NCBI GenBank assembly: GCA_022432975.1
Contig: CM039502.1
Coordinates: forward strand, 74,543,497 to 74,607,496
Length of the DNA stretch: 64,000 nucleotides
Direction of reading: 5' to 3'
Origin: Begonia masoniana
Lineage: Eukaryota; Streptophyta; Magnoliopsida; Cucurbitales; Begoniaceae
The notes below the pieces were generated by a model, which ran no database searches, was not told the origin of the DNA, and saw only the letters and a program-made list of their open reading frames with translations. The position numbers and the translations under genes were made by a program. Shown one piece after another: positions 25,781 to 37,050 of this stretch (within the stretch, counting starts at the first letter, position 1; the number at the start of each line of letters is the position of its first letter).

Positions 25781-27167
25781 CAAAGTCTCTTCTGAGGTTT
25801 GTGAATGGAGGACGCTTTTATACCCAAGAAGTAAGCATCTGTCTTCTTTAGAAACCCCAACAACACCATCTCCATTCTCTAAGCATTTAAAATATTCTCC
25901 CCCAAACCCTGCAACAGTCCCCATCATTGTCACTTGCTTGGTAATTTAAACACTAAAAAGAAGACAAAATTGTGGAGGTTACCTTCCAAGTAATCAGCCA
26001 CCTTTTCTATGTTGGACGCAATGGAGTTATGAAGAACTTCACCAGCCCACACAGGAGAGATGAAGATGGATATAAGAATGCAGGTTGCTCCACCAATGAG
26101 AATAGTGGATAGCCTTTGGTGGGCCAACTCTAAGATTTTATCCACCCGATACCCAGATATAGATACCAGACTAAAGGTGAGTATAAATATCATAACTCCA
26201 TAGTCATATCTTGCCTTTATCTTCGGAATGAATCTTGAGAACGTTGCTGCTGCACCTGCACAAATCAACACCCACACCTACACATTAATCACTGCGTATT
26301 CTTCAACTTTCTTTTAATCTCGAGAAATATAAGAACAAATATAACAGCCCGCTCTGCGAAGTTAAGGACGATCCAAAATTCTGTTGACTGTAATGATCCA
26401 TCCATAATAGTGGTGTGCACAATCCCGCGACACTTGAGAGAGTGGAAATTGAGGGCTTTATATGTAGAGTTTTCTTCCCTACCTGGTATAACGTACTTTG
26501 GGCTAACCTTGAAAACAAATTCGTACAGGCTCCGGCACAGAGCGGACAATATTATACTATGAGCACCGAGGGACTCCACAAGAAATATAAGAACAAATAT
26601 ATAAATAATCGGATTATTGAACATGAATGTTTTGAAAAGAAAGACTACCTAGGATGAAAACGAGGATTCCAAGCACTATTGGTTCTCCTGGATCTCCAAA
26701 CAGACTAGCCAAGCTTTGAGCTCCAAGGCCTAAACCGCCAGCTAGGATTGTCCCAAAACCTCTATTTAAACCTTTGTTTAAAGTTGCACCTGCGAAAAAC
26801 AGAAAAATTTACGTTCATTTTTCTAAACTTTCTTCGCCCAAGTTTTCAAGAATATGGATTGAAATAAAATGAGCTTACCTACTGTAAACTCGAAAACTAC
26901 AACTACAGTAAGCACGGCCCACATTCCAGAAACTCCAAAGCTGTCATATAGAGGTCTCACGTAGTATAACGATGACACTAATGTGAGAGCCATTCCCACT
27001 TTTAGAGAGTGTATGATTCGTCTAGGGTCGTCTTCTCCGAGCTTCTTAGTCCGGACAGCTACTTCCATTATCCAGTTTTTTAATCTCCCTGGAACTTCTT
27101 TCAACTTATCCCACCCAGTTGCGATAGCCCCTTTCTTTTTTGTTTCAGCTGCTGATTCCATGTCCAT
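24745..27167 (-). CDS. ALMT: Aluminium-activated malate transporter (ALMT family), six exons, 471 aa
   Basis: ALMT proteins are plasma-membrane or tonoplast anion channels that move malate and other anions. Minus-strand exons 27167-26879, 26789-26649, 26255-25983, 25908-25781, 25455-25312 and 25185-24745 join with GT-AG introns and consistent phases into 1,416 nt, stop included, with no lesion. The N-terminal half holds about six membrane segments (roughly residues 57-71, 79-94, 108-125, 132-148, 163-178, 194-212). Family marks include [52 protein letters not shown] and the conserved WEP motif at 283-285 ([11 protein letters not shown]). A soluble helical C-terminal half follows, as usual. 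Length is typical. A GA microsatellite abuts the exon 4 donor and intron 2 holds a small insertion. Which ALMT subgroup it belongs to is not settled here. Confidence 0.95.
25684..25778. repeat. (GA)n microsatellite in ALMT intron 4
   Basis: About 47 GA dinucleotides with one GG interruption near 25708. On the coding strand this is a (CT)n tract that begins right after the donor of exon 4 (exon end 25781, intron starting GTACTCTCTC). It lies inside intron 4, so the Ser-Leu repeat ORF through it is not coding. Confidence 0.95.
26323..26601. mobile_element. Small insertion in ALMT intron 2, flanked by a 21-bp direct repeat
   Basis: Identical 21-bp copies at 26323-26343 and 26581-26601 (starting AGAAATATAAGAAC) enclose 237 bp that is less AT-rich than the rest of the intron. 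The insert contains TTTATATG, TTTGGGCTAACC and GGACAATATTATACTA on the plus strand, words that recall the ends of compact TRIM-type LTRs. A 21-bp flanking repeat is long for an LTR element and would fit a non-LTR insertion better. Identity uncertain. The 111-codon ORF across it is not supported. Confidence 0.5.
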
Positions 27168-27271
27168 GGCTAGAGCTTAAAGCTGGAGGAGACGCTTGGA
27201 CAGACAGAGAAAAGATGGGGAGCTGATGTAGAAGAAGAAAGGCTATGGTGAATATGAGGTTCAGTTGAAAC

Positions 27272-27282
27272 ATATTTATAAG
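27272..27282 (-). promoter_or_regulatory. Probable TATA box of the ALMT gene
   Basis: The minus strand reads CTTATAAATATG about 110 bases upstream of the ATG at 27167. Sequence and spacing fit a plant TATA box with a short 5' UTR. Not tested for alternatives further upstream. Confidence 0.55.
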
Positions 27283-28244
27283 TGAAAAGAGAATATCTGA
27301 AGTTTTGTTAAAAGCATGGGACTGCCTTTGCTTTGTCCTCTTGTGATTCAGAGGCATAGATTTTTTGGAAGTTTGAACATGCGCTGACTTGGCCATTTTC
27401 AATGTTGTTCTGCCTTTTTCTCTTTTTCTAAAATATTTTAAATATCTTTCTTAAATTATCTATACCATTTGATAGATGGACATTTCATAAAAAAAGAAAA
27501 AAAAAACATGTATCGTTTTGAGTAAAATGAAGGTTGAGAAATTGCTTCAAAAGTCCAAGTAGACTTTAAATTTTTATTTATTGTTTTCAATTTAATAAAT
27601 GAAATTGTCCTAATCTTTAGGAAAAAGTTAATTTGTTACATGTCATTGTATGATTTTAGATCTCTATGATATATTGTTTGTTTTGATTTTTTGAAATTTA
27701 AAAATGTGATTATGATATTGAATAAAAAATAATTCCTACTTTACATTCATCTACTCTCTTTTATTCTCTTAAAATAAAAAAGATACTTTTAAATAAAAGT
27801 CCAACAACGAAGAAGAGAACATTCCAATATGTTACATTGATCATCACAAATCTCGTAATTTCCAAATCACCACTTAAAGAAAATGCAAGAAATCATGTAA
27901 CATCAGGGTTTAGAGTCTAGAGATAAGTAGTTGTTTGTCCGTAGCGAGTCGGATCATGTTCAATCTAGGCTCAGCCGAGGTAGAGTAAAGGCTGGCTGAC
28001 CAATACTGGCTTTGCCGATTTTTGGCAGATTTTGTTGGATTCCACGATTTCTTGTTGGAACTTGATAAACCCGTCAAAATTCAGCGGAGGCTCTAGTGGT
28101 TGGAGGCCAACATGCTTGACCCGAGCGCTCAACAAAGGGTCGTCCTAGTCCACCCCGATCCGCTTGATGAGATTGAATACGTATCAATAACTTGAGCACC
28201 CCTCCTGTAATATGGGATAAGAACTAGGTGTAGAGGATGAATGA
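27283..28244. other. ALMT upstream flank, no gene seen
   Basis: AT-rich. A moderately GC-richer patch at 27950-28140 (GAGTCGGATCATG, GACCCGAGCGCTC) shows no coding pattern. It may contain distal ALMT promoter sequence. Confidence 0.5.
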
Positions 28245-28253
28245 AAAATAAAA

Positions 28254-29099
28254 GGGTAATTATCGATCTTAACTCGTACTATGCACTTTATTTCAGTTAG
28301 TCTCTTGTACTAAAAAAACTGGTAAATCAATATTTGTATTTTGATTCTGTTATCAGCTTTGACCTTCCATTAACAATTTCATTAAACTCTCATTTAAAAA
28401 ATTACCAAACGATATTGGATTCACTTGAAATTTTTATCAAATGTTCATTACTTAATGAGAAGATAATCTGAAAATTTTTGTGATTTTTTAACACATGTAC
28501 GATTTATTGTAATTTTATTTTAGTATTTTATAAAAATATTATAATAAATCATACAAGTCTTAGAAAATCACGAAAATTTCTCTATTATCTACCCATGATG
28601 TGTGAACATGTGACAAAATTTTCAAATAAATCCAATATCTTTTGATTTTTTTTTAAATTAATCTCAGTTTCTTCTTTACTTTGTAAATTAATTTTTTAAA
28701 AAATACTAAACGATATTGGATTTATTTAAAAAATATTTCACATGTTCACCCTATCATGGGTAGATAATAGAAAACTTTTTTGTGATTTTCGAAAACTTGC
28801 ATGATTTATTACAATATTTTTATAAATTACTAAAATAAAATTACAATAAATTTTACATATGTTAAAAAATCACGAAAATTTTCAGATTATCTTCTCATTA
28901 AGTAGAGAACATGTGATAAGCATTTCAAATGAATCCAATATCGTTTGGTAATATTTTAAATAAGGGTTTAACGAAATTATTGATGGAATGTCAAAACTGA
29001 TAATATAATCAAAGTACATGGTTAGTTTGCCGGTTTTTTTAATACAGAGGGCTAACTGAAATAAAGTGCATAATACAGTGTTAAAATTGATAATTACCT
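28254..29099. mobile_element. Mutator-like foldback element (non-autonomous, 846 bp)
   Basis: The two halves are inverted copies of each other: the left end GGGTAATTATC and right end GATAATTACCT begin arms of roughly 400 bp (28254 to about 28655 and about 28700 to 29099). Shared blocks include TGCACTTTATTTCAGTTAG and its complement. A perfect 9-bp target duplication AAAATAAAA lies at 28245-28253 and 29100-29108. Long inverted repeats with a 9-bp duplication are the signature of Mutator-type (MULE) transposons. It has no transposase gene, so it would need one in trans. Confidence 0.85.
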
Positions 29100-29108
29100 A
29101 AAATAAAA

Positions 29109-30234
29109 ATACTAAATTAACTTTAAAATAGTAATATTAGGCTTTTTTTTTTCAGAGTGATAGTAAATTATTGTTGTTAGATCTACGAGTTTATATCAAA
29201 ATTATATTCCTCAGGTGACAGATAATCATAGAAAGCTATCAAAGTAATGTTTATTGATAGGAGAAAAGAAATTCCTTGGGCAACATTATTTCTTTATTTT
29301 AATCAATAAATTGAACAAAAGTGTTCCTAGATATTTATTGTTAGCTTCAATTTATTTATTATTATTATTTTTTGTTTTAGCAGAGACCAGTCATTGTGGG
29401 GCATTGTTGGAGCCCAAAGAACACATGACATGACTACAATTTAACATTTTAAATTTGAGATTTTAGAGTGCACTATATATACCTAGCGTTCTATTATTAT
29501 AAAGTCTTTTGAGATAAAATTCAAGAAAAAAATCATACAAAATTTGTCATAAAATGGACAATATTATATTATTCAAACTACACAACTTGATTTTATAGTT
29601 GCTGGTTATTCTAGTTTATTTCTAAGACATTTGGAAAAAAAGTTGTTAATTGAAAAGAAGATGGTCTTATCAATTGCCCCTTTATTTAGAATAGCGAGAA
29701 AAAATAAATTTTTTGTTTTTTTTTTTTGGACAAAAAATTTGCATGTTTTTTGAGTAAGGACTCATTATAGTTAAATAAAAATAATATAACAAGTGTTAAT
29801 ACTATTAATAGAAAATTTAACATGATCTTAATTTAATTGCTTTTATTACAAAATTGCATCATGAATTCAATAGTATGAAAATGGGACGAGAAGAAACTCT
29901 TATTATCAATGTGGAGTCTCTTGGTATTCACAGTACAATATTGTCTGCTTTGACTCGGAGCTCACATAAATGTATTATTGATTTAGTCCAAAACACATTT
30001 TACTAGGCAGAGACGATTCAATTTCTACTCTCCCAATTGATGTAAGATTGTGCACCCTCATTGGTATGAAATGTGCTATCAAAATCAACCGAATCCTAAA
30101 TGATTTTTTTTTTTCTATGACACTATTCAAGAACTATTGAAGTTGGTATTGGCAAACCTGTTGTACCAGTACCATAAATGCAAGGAAAAATGTAAAATTG
30201 CTATGTAAATAGATCATGAAAATGGAAGCCAAGT
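29109..30234. other. AT-rich intergenic DNA, no gene seen
   Basis: No ORF, RNA gene or terminal repeat recognised. Contains only scattered A/T tracts. Confidence 0.5.
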
Positions 30235-30611
30235 AATAATGTAACAATTTAAGATTTTTAAATTGAAAAATTCAAATTCGAAATCCCATCAAATCTAATC
30301 TAAGATTTTAGTCCTAAAATCTCTCAAAAACTAGAGGAAATTCGATTCAACCCTCTGTTTCATCCAGAACCCTCTGAAAATCCGATTGGGAATCAGATTT
30401 TCTGTTAGTTGTAGCCTAGAGTCTTTGAAAATCTAATTGGGGATCAGATTTACAACCTGGACGAAGATTCGCTGAGAGACAAGTGTTTAGCTCTGAAAAT
30501 CCGAATGGAACTCGGATTTTAGGGGAGGTTGGTTGAGAAACCCCTCTATAAATTGAGAGGCTCGGTGTGGATGGAGAGCACACCAGAGTTCTTTCTCGAT
30601 TTCACTCAAGG

Positions 30612-30644
<33 letters not shown>

Positions 30645-31312
30645 AGAAATCTTACCTTTGACCTCTGGTCTTCGAGCACTGCCTAATCGCAACCACAAGC
30701 TCTACTCGAATGGCCGAGCTCAGATGAATTGCTCTTGGTCGAGCTGCCGCCGTTTTTCGAGGATCATTCTCTTGGGTGTTTTGGTCTGCACGACGCAAAT
30801 GAGTCGCAAAGAAGAAGGAAGTGAAAGAAGAAAGGGTTCAGGTTTTCTTTAAAAACCTGACCCGGTTCATTAAAGAATGGTCCAACCGAATCGGTTCAGT
30901 AAAACGAACTAGCCCAGCTGAATTAGATCCAGTCCAACCGAATCAGACCCGACCCAATTTCGACCAGAATCACCCAGACCGAACCAGATTGCTTCTGGAC
31001 CGCAAAATTTGACCAAAAACTATCTGAAACGATCCTAATCTGACAGAACTGATCTAAGAATAAACCGGTAAGAAATTTTTATCTAAATCCTTTTGAAATT
31101 GATTTATTAAAATAGAAAATTAATATCAAATATTCTATTTAGGCAGAAAAAATCCTGAAAGTTATCGGAATCAATCCAATTTAACTCTATCTGACTTAAG
31201 AGTACACGTAAGAAATTTCTGCCTAAATTCTTGTAAAATTTGATTTATTTAAGTTGGAATTTGATACCAATATTTTATTTAGGTAGGATATTATTTAGAA
31301 TATTGGAAAAAT

Positions 31313-32587
31313 CCCGATAACCCTAACATCTCGTAATCCAAGTAAGTGAAAATATCACGTTTTCAAAGTTTTGGTTACGGCCCTATTAGGGGTGAGCAAA
31401 AACCAGTCCGATTCGGTTTTAAAGAAGATTAGGACTAAAATAATAAAATTTGGTTTTTAATTTTTAGAACTGGGACTGTTTTAATTTTTTTTAAGGACCA
31501 GACCAGAACCAGAACCAGAACCAAATTTCGGTTCCGGTTCTGGTCCGGTTCCGGTTTTCTCACTTATTTTATTTTATTTTTTTTAATTCCAAATATGAGA
31601 ATGAATAAGAACAGAATTATCACGAGAAATATTAGAATTACTGGAAGAATGGTAGAAGGAAGAGGAAAGAAAGCCAAGAGGGCCGCAGAGAGGGATAGAA
31701 GTAACACAATATCTGCACCTCATCATTCCTCTCTCTCTATCTGCCCATATAAAAGATAAAGCATCAACCAAAAGCTTCAAGTCAAAGGGTTGAGAGAAAA
31801 TAAAGCGATTTAAAATAATAATCGAGATTGAAAGCGGAGAACCTTGGATTGCATCGAACACTAAATACAATTGTCTTCGATATAGAATCAATGATATTTC
31901 GAAGATTGTAGGGGCTTGGTTGCTGGGTGCACAAACTGGAAAGAGGAGACCCGATAACCCTAACATCTCGTAATCCAAGTAAGTGAAAATACCACGTTTT
32001 CAAAGTTTTGGTTACGACCCTATTAGGGGTGAGCAAAAACCGGTCCGGTTCGGTTTTAAAGAAGATTAGGACTAAAATACTAAAATTTAGTTTTTAATTT
32101 TTAGAACTGGGACTGTTTTAATTTTTTTTAAGGACCGGACCAGAACCAGAACCAGAACCAAATTTCGGTTCCGGTTCTGGTCCGGTTCTGGTTTTCTCAC
32201 TTATTTTATTTTATTTTTTTTTAATTCCAAATATGAGAATGAATAAGAACAGAATTATCACGAGAAATATTAGAATTACTGGAAGAAGGGTAGAAGGAAG
32301 AGGAAAGAAAGCCAAGAGGGCCGCAGAGAGGGATAGAAATAACACAATATATGCACCTCATCCTTCCTCTCTCTCTATCTGCCCATATAAAAGATAAAGA
32401 TTCGACCAAAAGCTTCAGGTCAAAGGGTTGAGAGAAAATAAAGCGATTTAAAATAATAATCGAGATTGAAAGCGGAGAACCTTGGATTGCATCGAACACT
32501 AAATACAATTGTCTTCGATATAGAATCAATGATATTTCGAAGATTGTAGGGGCTTGGTTGCTGGGTGCACAAACTGGAAAGAGGAGA
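31313..32587. repeat. 637-bp tandem duplication at the left edge of hAT-like element 1
   Basis: 31313-31949 and 31950-32586 are near-identical. Each copy starts CCCGATAACCC in LTR sequence, runs through the hAT left end and stops before another CCCGAT at 32588. The six-base CCCGAT at the junctions suggests a replication or repair slip using short homology. The result places a second hAT left end and 70 bp of LTR inside the element. Confidence 0.93.
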
Positions 32588-33576
32588 CCCGATTTTGACT
32601 TGAGATGCTATTCTAATTCCGAGTCTTAAGTCACCATCTTCACCCCTACAAATGATCTTCCATTTAAGTTCATACTCGAAAAAATTAAAAACGTAAACCT
32701 ATAGTATAATATTATAATTTCCGGTCACCTAAGAAATAGGATTGCGTCGCCGGAGGTCAGCTTTTTCTTGTTTACAAATGCACTCCATCAAGAAGTGAGC
32801 AAAATGTCTTCTTGGCTGCCCTGCTCAGATCAAGTGAAAATCGACGAGATTTAAGTGAAACACCGTAACAAAAAGAGAAATCACGGGCATAGACAGAAAA
32901 TCTACAATTAAAACTCAAATGTAAGATTGAATTTTGCAAATCGAGCTTAATTCATAGAGTTACTAAAAGATCCTAACAATGAAATAGAATCAGGGTGGCG
33001 GTTTCACCTCGATAAATGTGTCAAAATCACCATTCCAACCCGTGAAAATCCTTCGCCATGAGCTCTTGTGAAGGCCTCTATTGATTATAGTCCTACAGAA
33101 ACAGAACCACTCAAAAAACCTATCATAGTCATACCGATCGAGCCAAGAGGTGCAAGCAGAGAGTGGTTGGGCGTCGGGCAACTGCAAACTACGAAGTGTG
33201 AGCAAAGAGAGACAGAGAGTGGTTGCGCGTCGGCGACTGCAAACTGCGACTGTGCGAGCAGAGAGAGACAGAAAGTGGCTACCAGCTGGGCGACGAGCGT
33301 AGGGTTCGCTGTTCGACTGTCGAGCGACAATTCTGAAAACTGAAGAAGACTGAAGTGAAGAGAGCGAGCGAGCCACAGGTCAGCCAGGTTTTCAATTAAA
33401 TTTGGTTCATTTTTTTCGGGTTTCTCTCACTAAACTCGAAAACCGAACCGAATTTTTCGGTTCTCCTACATAAAAACCGAATTTTGATTTTTTTAAATGC
33501 AAAACCACCCAGAACTGGACCAAATTTTCGGTTCCAATCCGGTTCTTCGATCCGATCCAGTTTTTGCTCACCTCTA
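31387..33576. mobile_element. hAT-like non-autonomous element 1 (about 2.19 kb)
   Basis: Ends are TAGGGGTGAGCAAAAACC on the left and the matching inverted GTTTTTGCTCACCTCTA on the right. The 8-bp flanks are GGCCCTAT (31379-31386) and GACCCTAT (33577-33584), one mismatch. Joining across them restores the LTR sequence seen near 6080 (GGCCCTAAATCACAAAAT). TAGGGGTG-type ends with 8-bp duplications indicate the hAT superfamily. No transposase is recognisable. ORFs on both strands (31583-33376) lack family patterns. Confidence 0.85.
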
Positions 33577-33739
33577 GACCCTATATCACAAAATTTATGT
33601 TATTTTCTAATAATTATTTTATTTCATCATTCCGATATTTGACACGCATGTTTAGACATTGACATAAAATAGTATAAAGATAAAATTGATAGGACATTTT
33701 GTATGCGTATGAATATGATGGAATTGACGAAAAATATGT

Positions 33740-33915
33740 GATAGCAAAGTCTGAACGACAATGAGATGATTAAGTTTTAACGAAAATGAGATGACTACAC
33801 TTGAACGACAATGAGATGTCTATGCCTGAACGAAAATGAGATGGCTATGTCTGAACGAAAATGAGATGACAAAGCTTGAACAACAATAAGATGAATAAGT
33901 CTGAACGAAGATTGA
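33740..33915 (+). repeat. Degenerate about 25-bp minisatellite in the solo LTR
   Basis: Six or seven copies of a unit close to CTGAACGAAAATGAGATGG + CTATGT. It sits at the place where the related LTR at 5054-7628 has its own, different array; the flanks TGGAATTGACGAAAA / TGGAATTGATGAAAA match. Confidence 0.88.
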
Positions 33916-33982
33916 AAAATAAGTTCTGAACCAGTATGTAACTGTTAAGTAAGGATTTGGTAAAAGTAATGTTAATTTTGCA

Positions 33983-34804
33983 TAGGGGTGGGCAGAACCG
34001 GCCCGGAACCGTAAAATCGGACCGGACCAGTGGTCCGGGCCGGTTCTCGGCCGGTTCTGCCCGGAACGGGACCGGGACCGGTTCCGGTTCCAATGAATGG
34101 GGAACCGGGAACCGCGGTCCGGTTCCCGATTTCCTGTGCCGGTCCCGGGTAATCCTATGGGAGACCGACCCATGGGTCGGCCCGGTGGGTTATCCGACCA
34201 ATGGGTCAGATAACTTAAAAAAATTGAAAAAAACCTTTCTTCTCAGCACTGCTTCAGTGCTTCTTTCCTGCAGCGAGACTCAGAACTCAGAAGAGAAGCC
34301 CTAGCTTGCTCACTCCCTCAGTCCCTCTGCTCGCGTCGCCTCTGCTCGCGCTACCTCTGCTCTCGCCGCCTCTACTCGAGCCGTCTCCGCTCGCGCCGCC
34401 TCTGCTCGCGCCGCCTCCGCTCTCGCTGCCTCTGTTCGCGCTTGCCCTGCTCGCGCTCGCCTCTGCTCGCGTCGCGCTCGCCTCTGGTCGCCTCGCCTCT
34501 CGTCGCGCTCGCCTCTGCTCGCCTCGTTAGATTTTTAAAATCCAATGTTGGATTGATGAATCACACCGTTTTACAATGCAATTGAATTGAAAAATTTTAT
34601 TTTGTTTAAATTAAAAAAAAAATAGTAATTTTGGTGGGAGGAACCGGAACCGGACCGGAATCGGACCGAAATTTTCGGTCTGTTCCGGTTCAGTTCCGGT
34701 TCCTCTCAGGGTCGGTTCCGGTTTCGGGAATTCATTTCCCGAAACCCACGGTCCGGTCCGGTTCCTACCCAGAACCGGCCCGGACCGGACCGTGCCCAGC
34801 CCTA
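33983..34804. mobile_element. hAT-like non-autonomous element 2 (822 bp)
   Basis: Ends are TAGGGGTGGGCA and the inverted TGCCCAGCCCTA. The 8-bp target duplication ATTTTGCA is perfect (33975-33982 and 34805-34812). Beyond the tips, both ends are packed with ACCGG/CCGGTTCC words that form extended imperfect inverted repeats. There is no transposase. The middle holds a GC-rich tandem repeat at 34306-34530. Confidence 0.92.
34306..34530. repeat. GC-rich 15-bp repeat inside hAT-like element 2
   Basis: About 15 degenerate copies of a unit near GCTCGCGCCGCCTCT. The plus-strand translation gives Pro/Leu/Ala-rich pentapeptides, which is a consequence of the 15-bp period and not evidence of a gene. 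Confidence 0.8.
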
Positions 34805-35296
34805 ATTTTGCATATGCACATGTTTTCGCTTACTGAGTTATTTTCATAGTTTATAGTTTTGTGATGTATGTGAGTTTTTATCGGAGAAATAATTAACTGT
34901 GATCGAAAACCTTCCAGAGACAAACAAACATATAGAATAAGACAATGTTTGAGGAAAGAATTTAAATTACTATGTTTCAGTTTTCGATAATATTTCATAA
35001 ATTATTTCGATTGAAATTTTGAATGATTTAAGTTGACTTCATCATTGATAAAGTTTTATAAATGATTTTAATTTTGTATTTATTTAATTTTGACCGAAGC
35101 TATTTAATGATTGAACATTATTTTAAGTTTCTGTGCATTTAATATTTTTATTCAAGTTTTTTTTTTTAATTTTTAGAAATTATGATTATAACGTTTGAAA
35201 TTAAATCTGATTTATAAAATCAAATTCGAAAAAAATTTAGGATTTTCACATTAGAGTTTTAAAATTAAAATTTAGAAATTGTCACGTTACAATTAA

Positions 35297-36823
35297 ACAA
35301 TATAAAATTCATTTTTTTTAGTAATATATAAATGCGAATTTACTTTCTAGGTTCATTGTACCAGTATCAATTGATTATAATTACTTTCTTAATTAAATAA
35401 TTCTATTTTCATCCCATAAACTGTTCATAAATTTCATATACTAGGAATATTTCAGGGATTATGATCTATAAAATGATTTATCCTATTCTTTAACCAGTAG
35501 AATTTCTCACATTTCCCTGGTTTTTATTTGTCCTCCAACTTTTTTATCATCTGGCCAACTTGTTCAGAAGCAAAACTGGCAAAGTCAGCAACCATTATCG
35601 AGTCGGATCTGACTCGATCACATAAGTTTTCTTCCTTTGGTTCAATCTCTCTCTAAACTAAAAATATGTGAAGCAAATCTGTCAAACTTGAAAGAAGTAT
35701 TTTTAGCAGTCCATAAATAAATGATATGGAATGAACTTATGAGGGCAAATTGGCCTGGACCAAAGCGAGCTTTCTATTTCACTTTCTACACAGATATACA
35801 GTGCGCAACAGTGTGAATATAGAGGCAACTTGGTAGAAAATTGTGGGTGAAATGATGACATAGAGAGAGTCCTGGAAGAGGGAAACAGCGAAGCAAGAAC
35901 AAATGCTTCAAAGCTTCTTATACAATCTCATTTAAACTTTTATCCACTTGGTGCTTTCTCTTTTTTATTTTTTTGGAACTTCACTAATCCAACTCCAAGT
36001 GATTGCCCACGAAGAAGATTGCTCAAAATTCTTGTTATTTTTATGGGTAACGAAGAGTTTGTGTTACTGCCTAGTGCTCCCAGTTGGAAAGCTTAGGTTA
36101 TGTATGTGTCAAAAATAGGTTTTTGATAATTCTTATTAAGGACTACTTCATCTGAAGGCTCGTTAATATATCCAAATTAGTTGGCTTTTTTGGTTTCTAT
36201 ATGTTTTAAGGTTCACTTTATTTAAACCTACCTACCAATTTTAGATACATTACCATGGGCTAGAGAATGTGTAACTGTGTAGTCATGAATGACATGATCA
36301 GCACTCACCCTCGTCATCCAGTTGGTCGTGGTGCAAGATTTCTATTATTTTAATAATAGATCTACACCCATTCCTACTCGACCTTGTATCATTCATACGT
36401 TTCATTTTGAACGAAGGGTTGATGTGGATCCAATGGGCCGACCCAACCGTGGTTTGGAGTCGGCGCTTACAACTAGCGCCGTGTCTCGAGTAGTTTTACA
36501 GCATGACCCGAGTAGCATTATGTCACAGTGCAAACGAATTTGTCTTTTGTGGGGTTGAGACTCAACATGTTGGGGGTTGCGGCTCAAGATGTTGGGGCAT
36601 CAACTCCAATTGCTAGGGCGGTTGCAACTCAAAATGTTATGGTCAAAAGCAATTTATGTTGTGGGGTTCACAAATCCAACATTTCGAACTACAACTCCAG
36701 TTTAAAAATTCATATCAAAATTATCAGATGATTGATTGTGGTGCGACTCACAATCCCTTCCAAAGGTCAATAAGGCAGATCTTGAACCATCATTTTTTTG
36801 CTATGCTGATTTAGACAAAAGTC
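35297..36823. other. Intergenic DNA, no gene seen
   Basis: AT-rich. Between 36540 and 36640 a short degenerate repeat of CTCAACATGTTGGGG-like words is present. ORFs at 36322-36731 show no protein family pattern. Confidence 0.5.
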
Positions 36824-37050
36824 TGTTAAGAAAATATAAATGATTAAATTATCTTCAACTCATAAGCTTAAACTTTTAGAATTGTTGGTAATTTATCATG
36901 GTATCAGAACCAAATATCTCAAAGTTGAATCTCGGTAAAGTAAAACATTAATACTATTAAAAAAATCCACATGTAAAGACCAATAAAAAATTTGACCTGC
37001 ATAAAAAGAATAATGGTAAAAAAATATAAATGATTAAATTATCTTTCACT
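36824..37050 (+). mobile_element. TRIM remnant (miniature LTR retrotransposon)
   Basis: 36824-36898 (TGTTAAGAAAATATAAATG ... GTAATTTATCA, 75 bp) is followed at once by TGGTATCAGAAC (36899-36910), a near-match to the initiator-Met primer site. After about 100 bases the LTR start recurs at 37014-37050 (AAAATATAAATGATTAAATT) and then diverges. The right LTR is therefore truncated or decayed. There is no coding capacity, as expected for TRIMs. Confidence 0.72.

Larger units (their letters stand above)
30240..35291 (+). mobile_element. Gypsy solo LTR carrying two hAT-like insertions
   Basis: The segment starts TGTAACAATT and ends GTCACGTTACA, with flanking pentamers AATAA and ATTAA (one mismatch), and has no internal coding region or second LTR. 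Removing the hAT-like elements at 31387-33576 and 33983-34804 and their extra target copies leaves about 2.0 kb, a plausible LTR. A TATA-like CTATAAATT lies at 30545. From about 31340 on, the residual sequence parallels the gypsy LTR at 5054-7628. This suggests recombination between two LTRs removed the body of the element. The exact ends are less certain than those of the copia elements. Confidence 0.72.

Noticed and set aside
25646..25933. ORF with a long Ser-Leu repeat
   Set aside because: It is ALMT exon 4 read through into the CT microsatellite of intron 4; a good donor site ends the exon at 25781.
26289..26624. 111-codon minus-strand ORF between ALMT exons 2 and 3
   Set aside because: It lies in an intron with canonical splice sites and crosses a small repeat insertion; no ALMT or other family pattern.
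31583..32529. Two similar ORFs (131 and 102 codons) on the minus strand
   Set aside because: They are the two copies of a tandem duplication within a hAT-like element and show no recognisable family.
32990..33376. Overlapping ORFs on both strands near the right end of hAT-like element 1
   Set aside because: No transposase motifs, Ser/Arg-rich composition, and equally open on the opposite strand.
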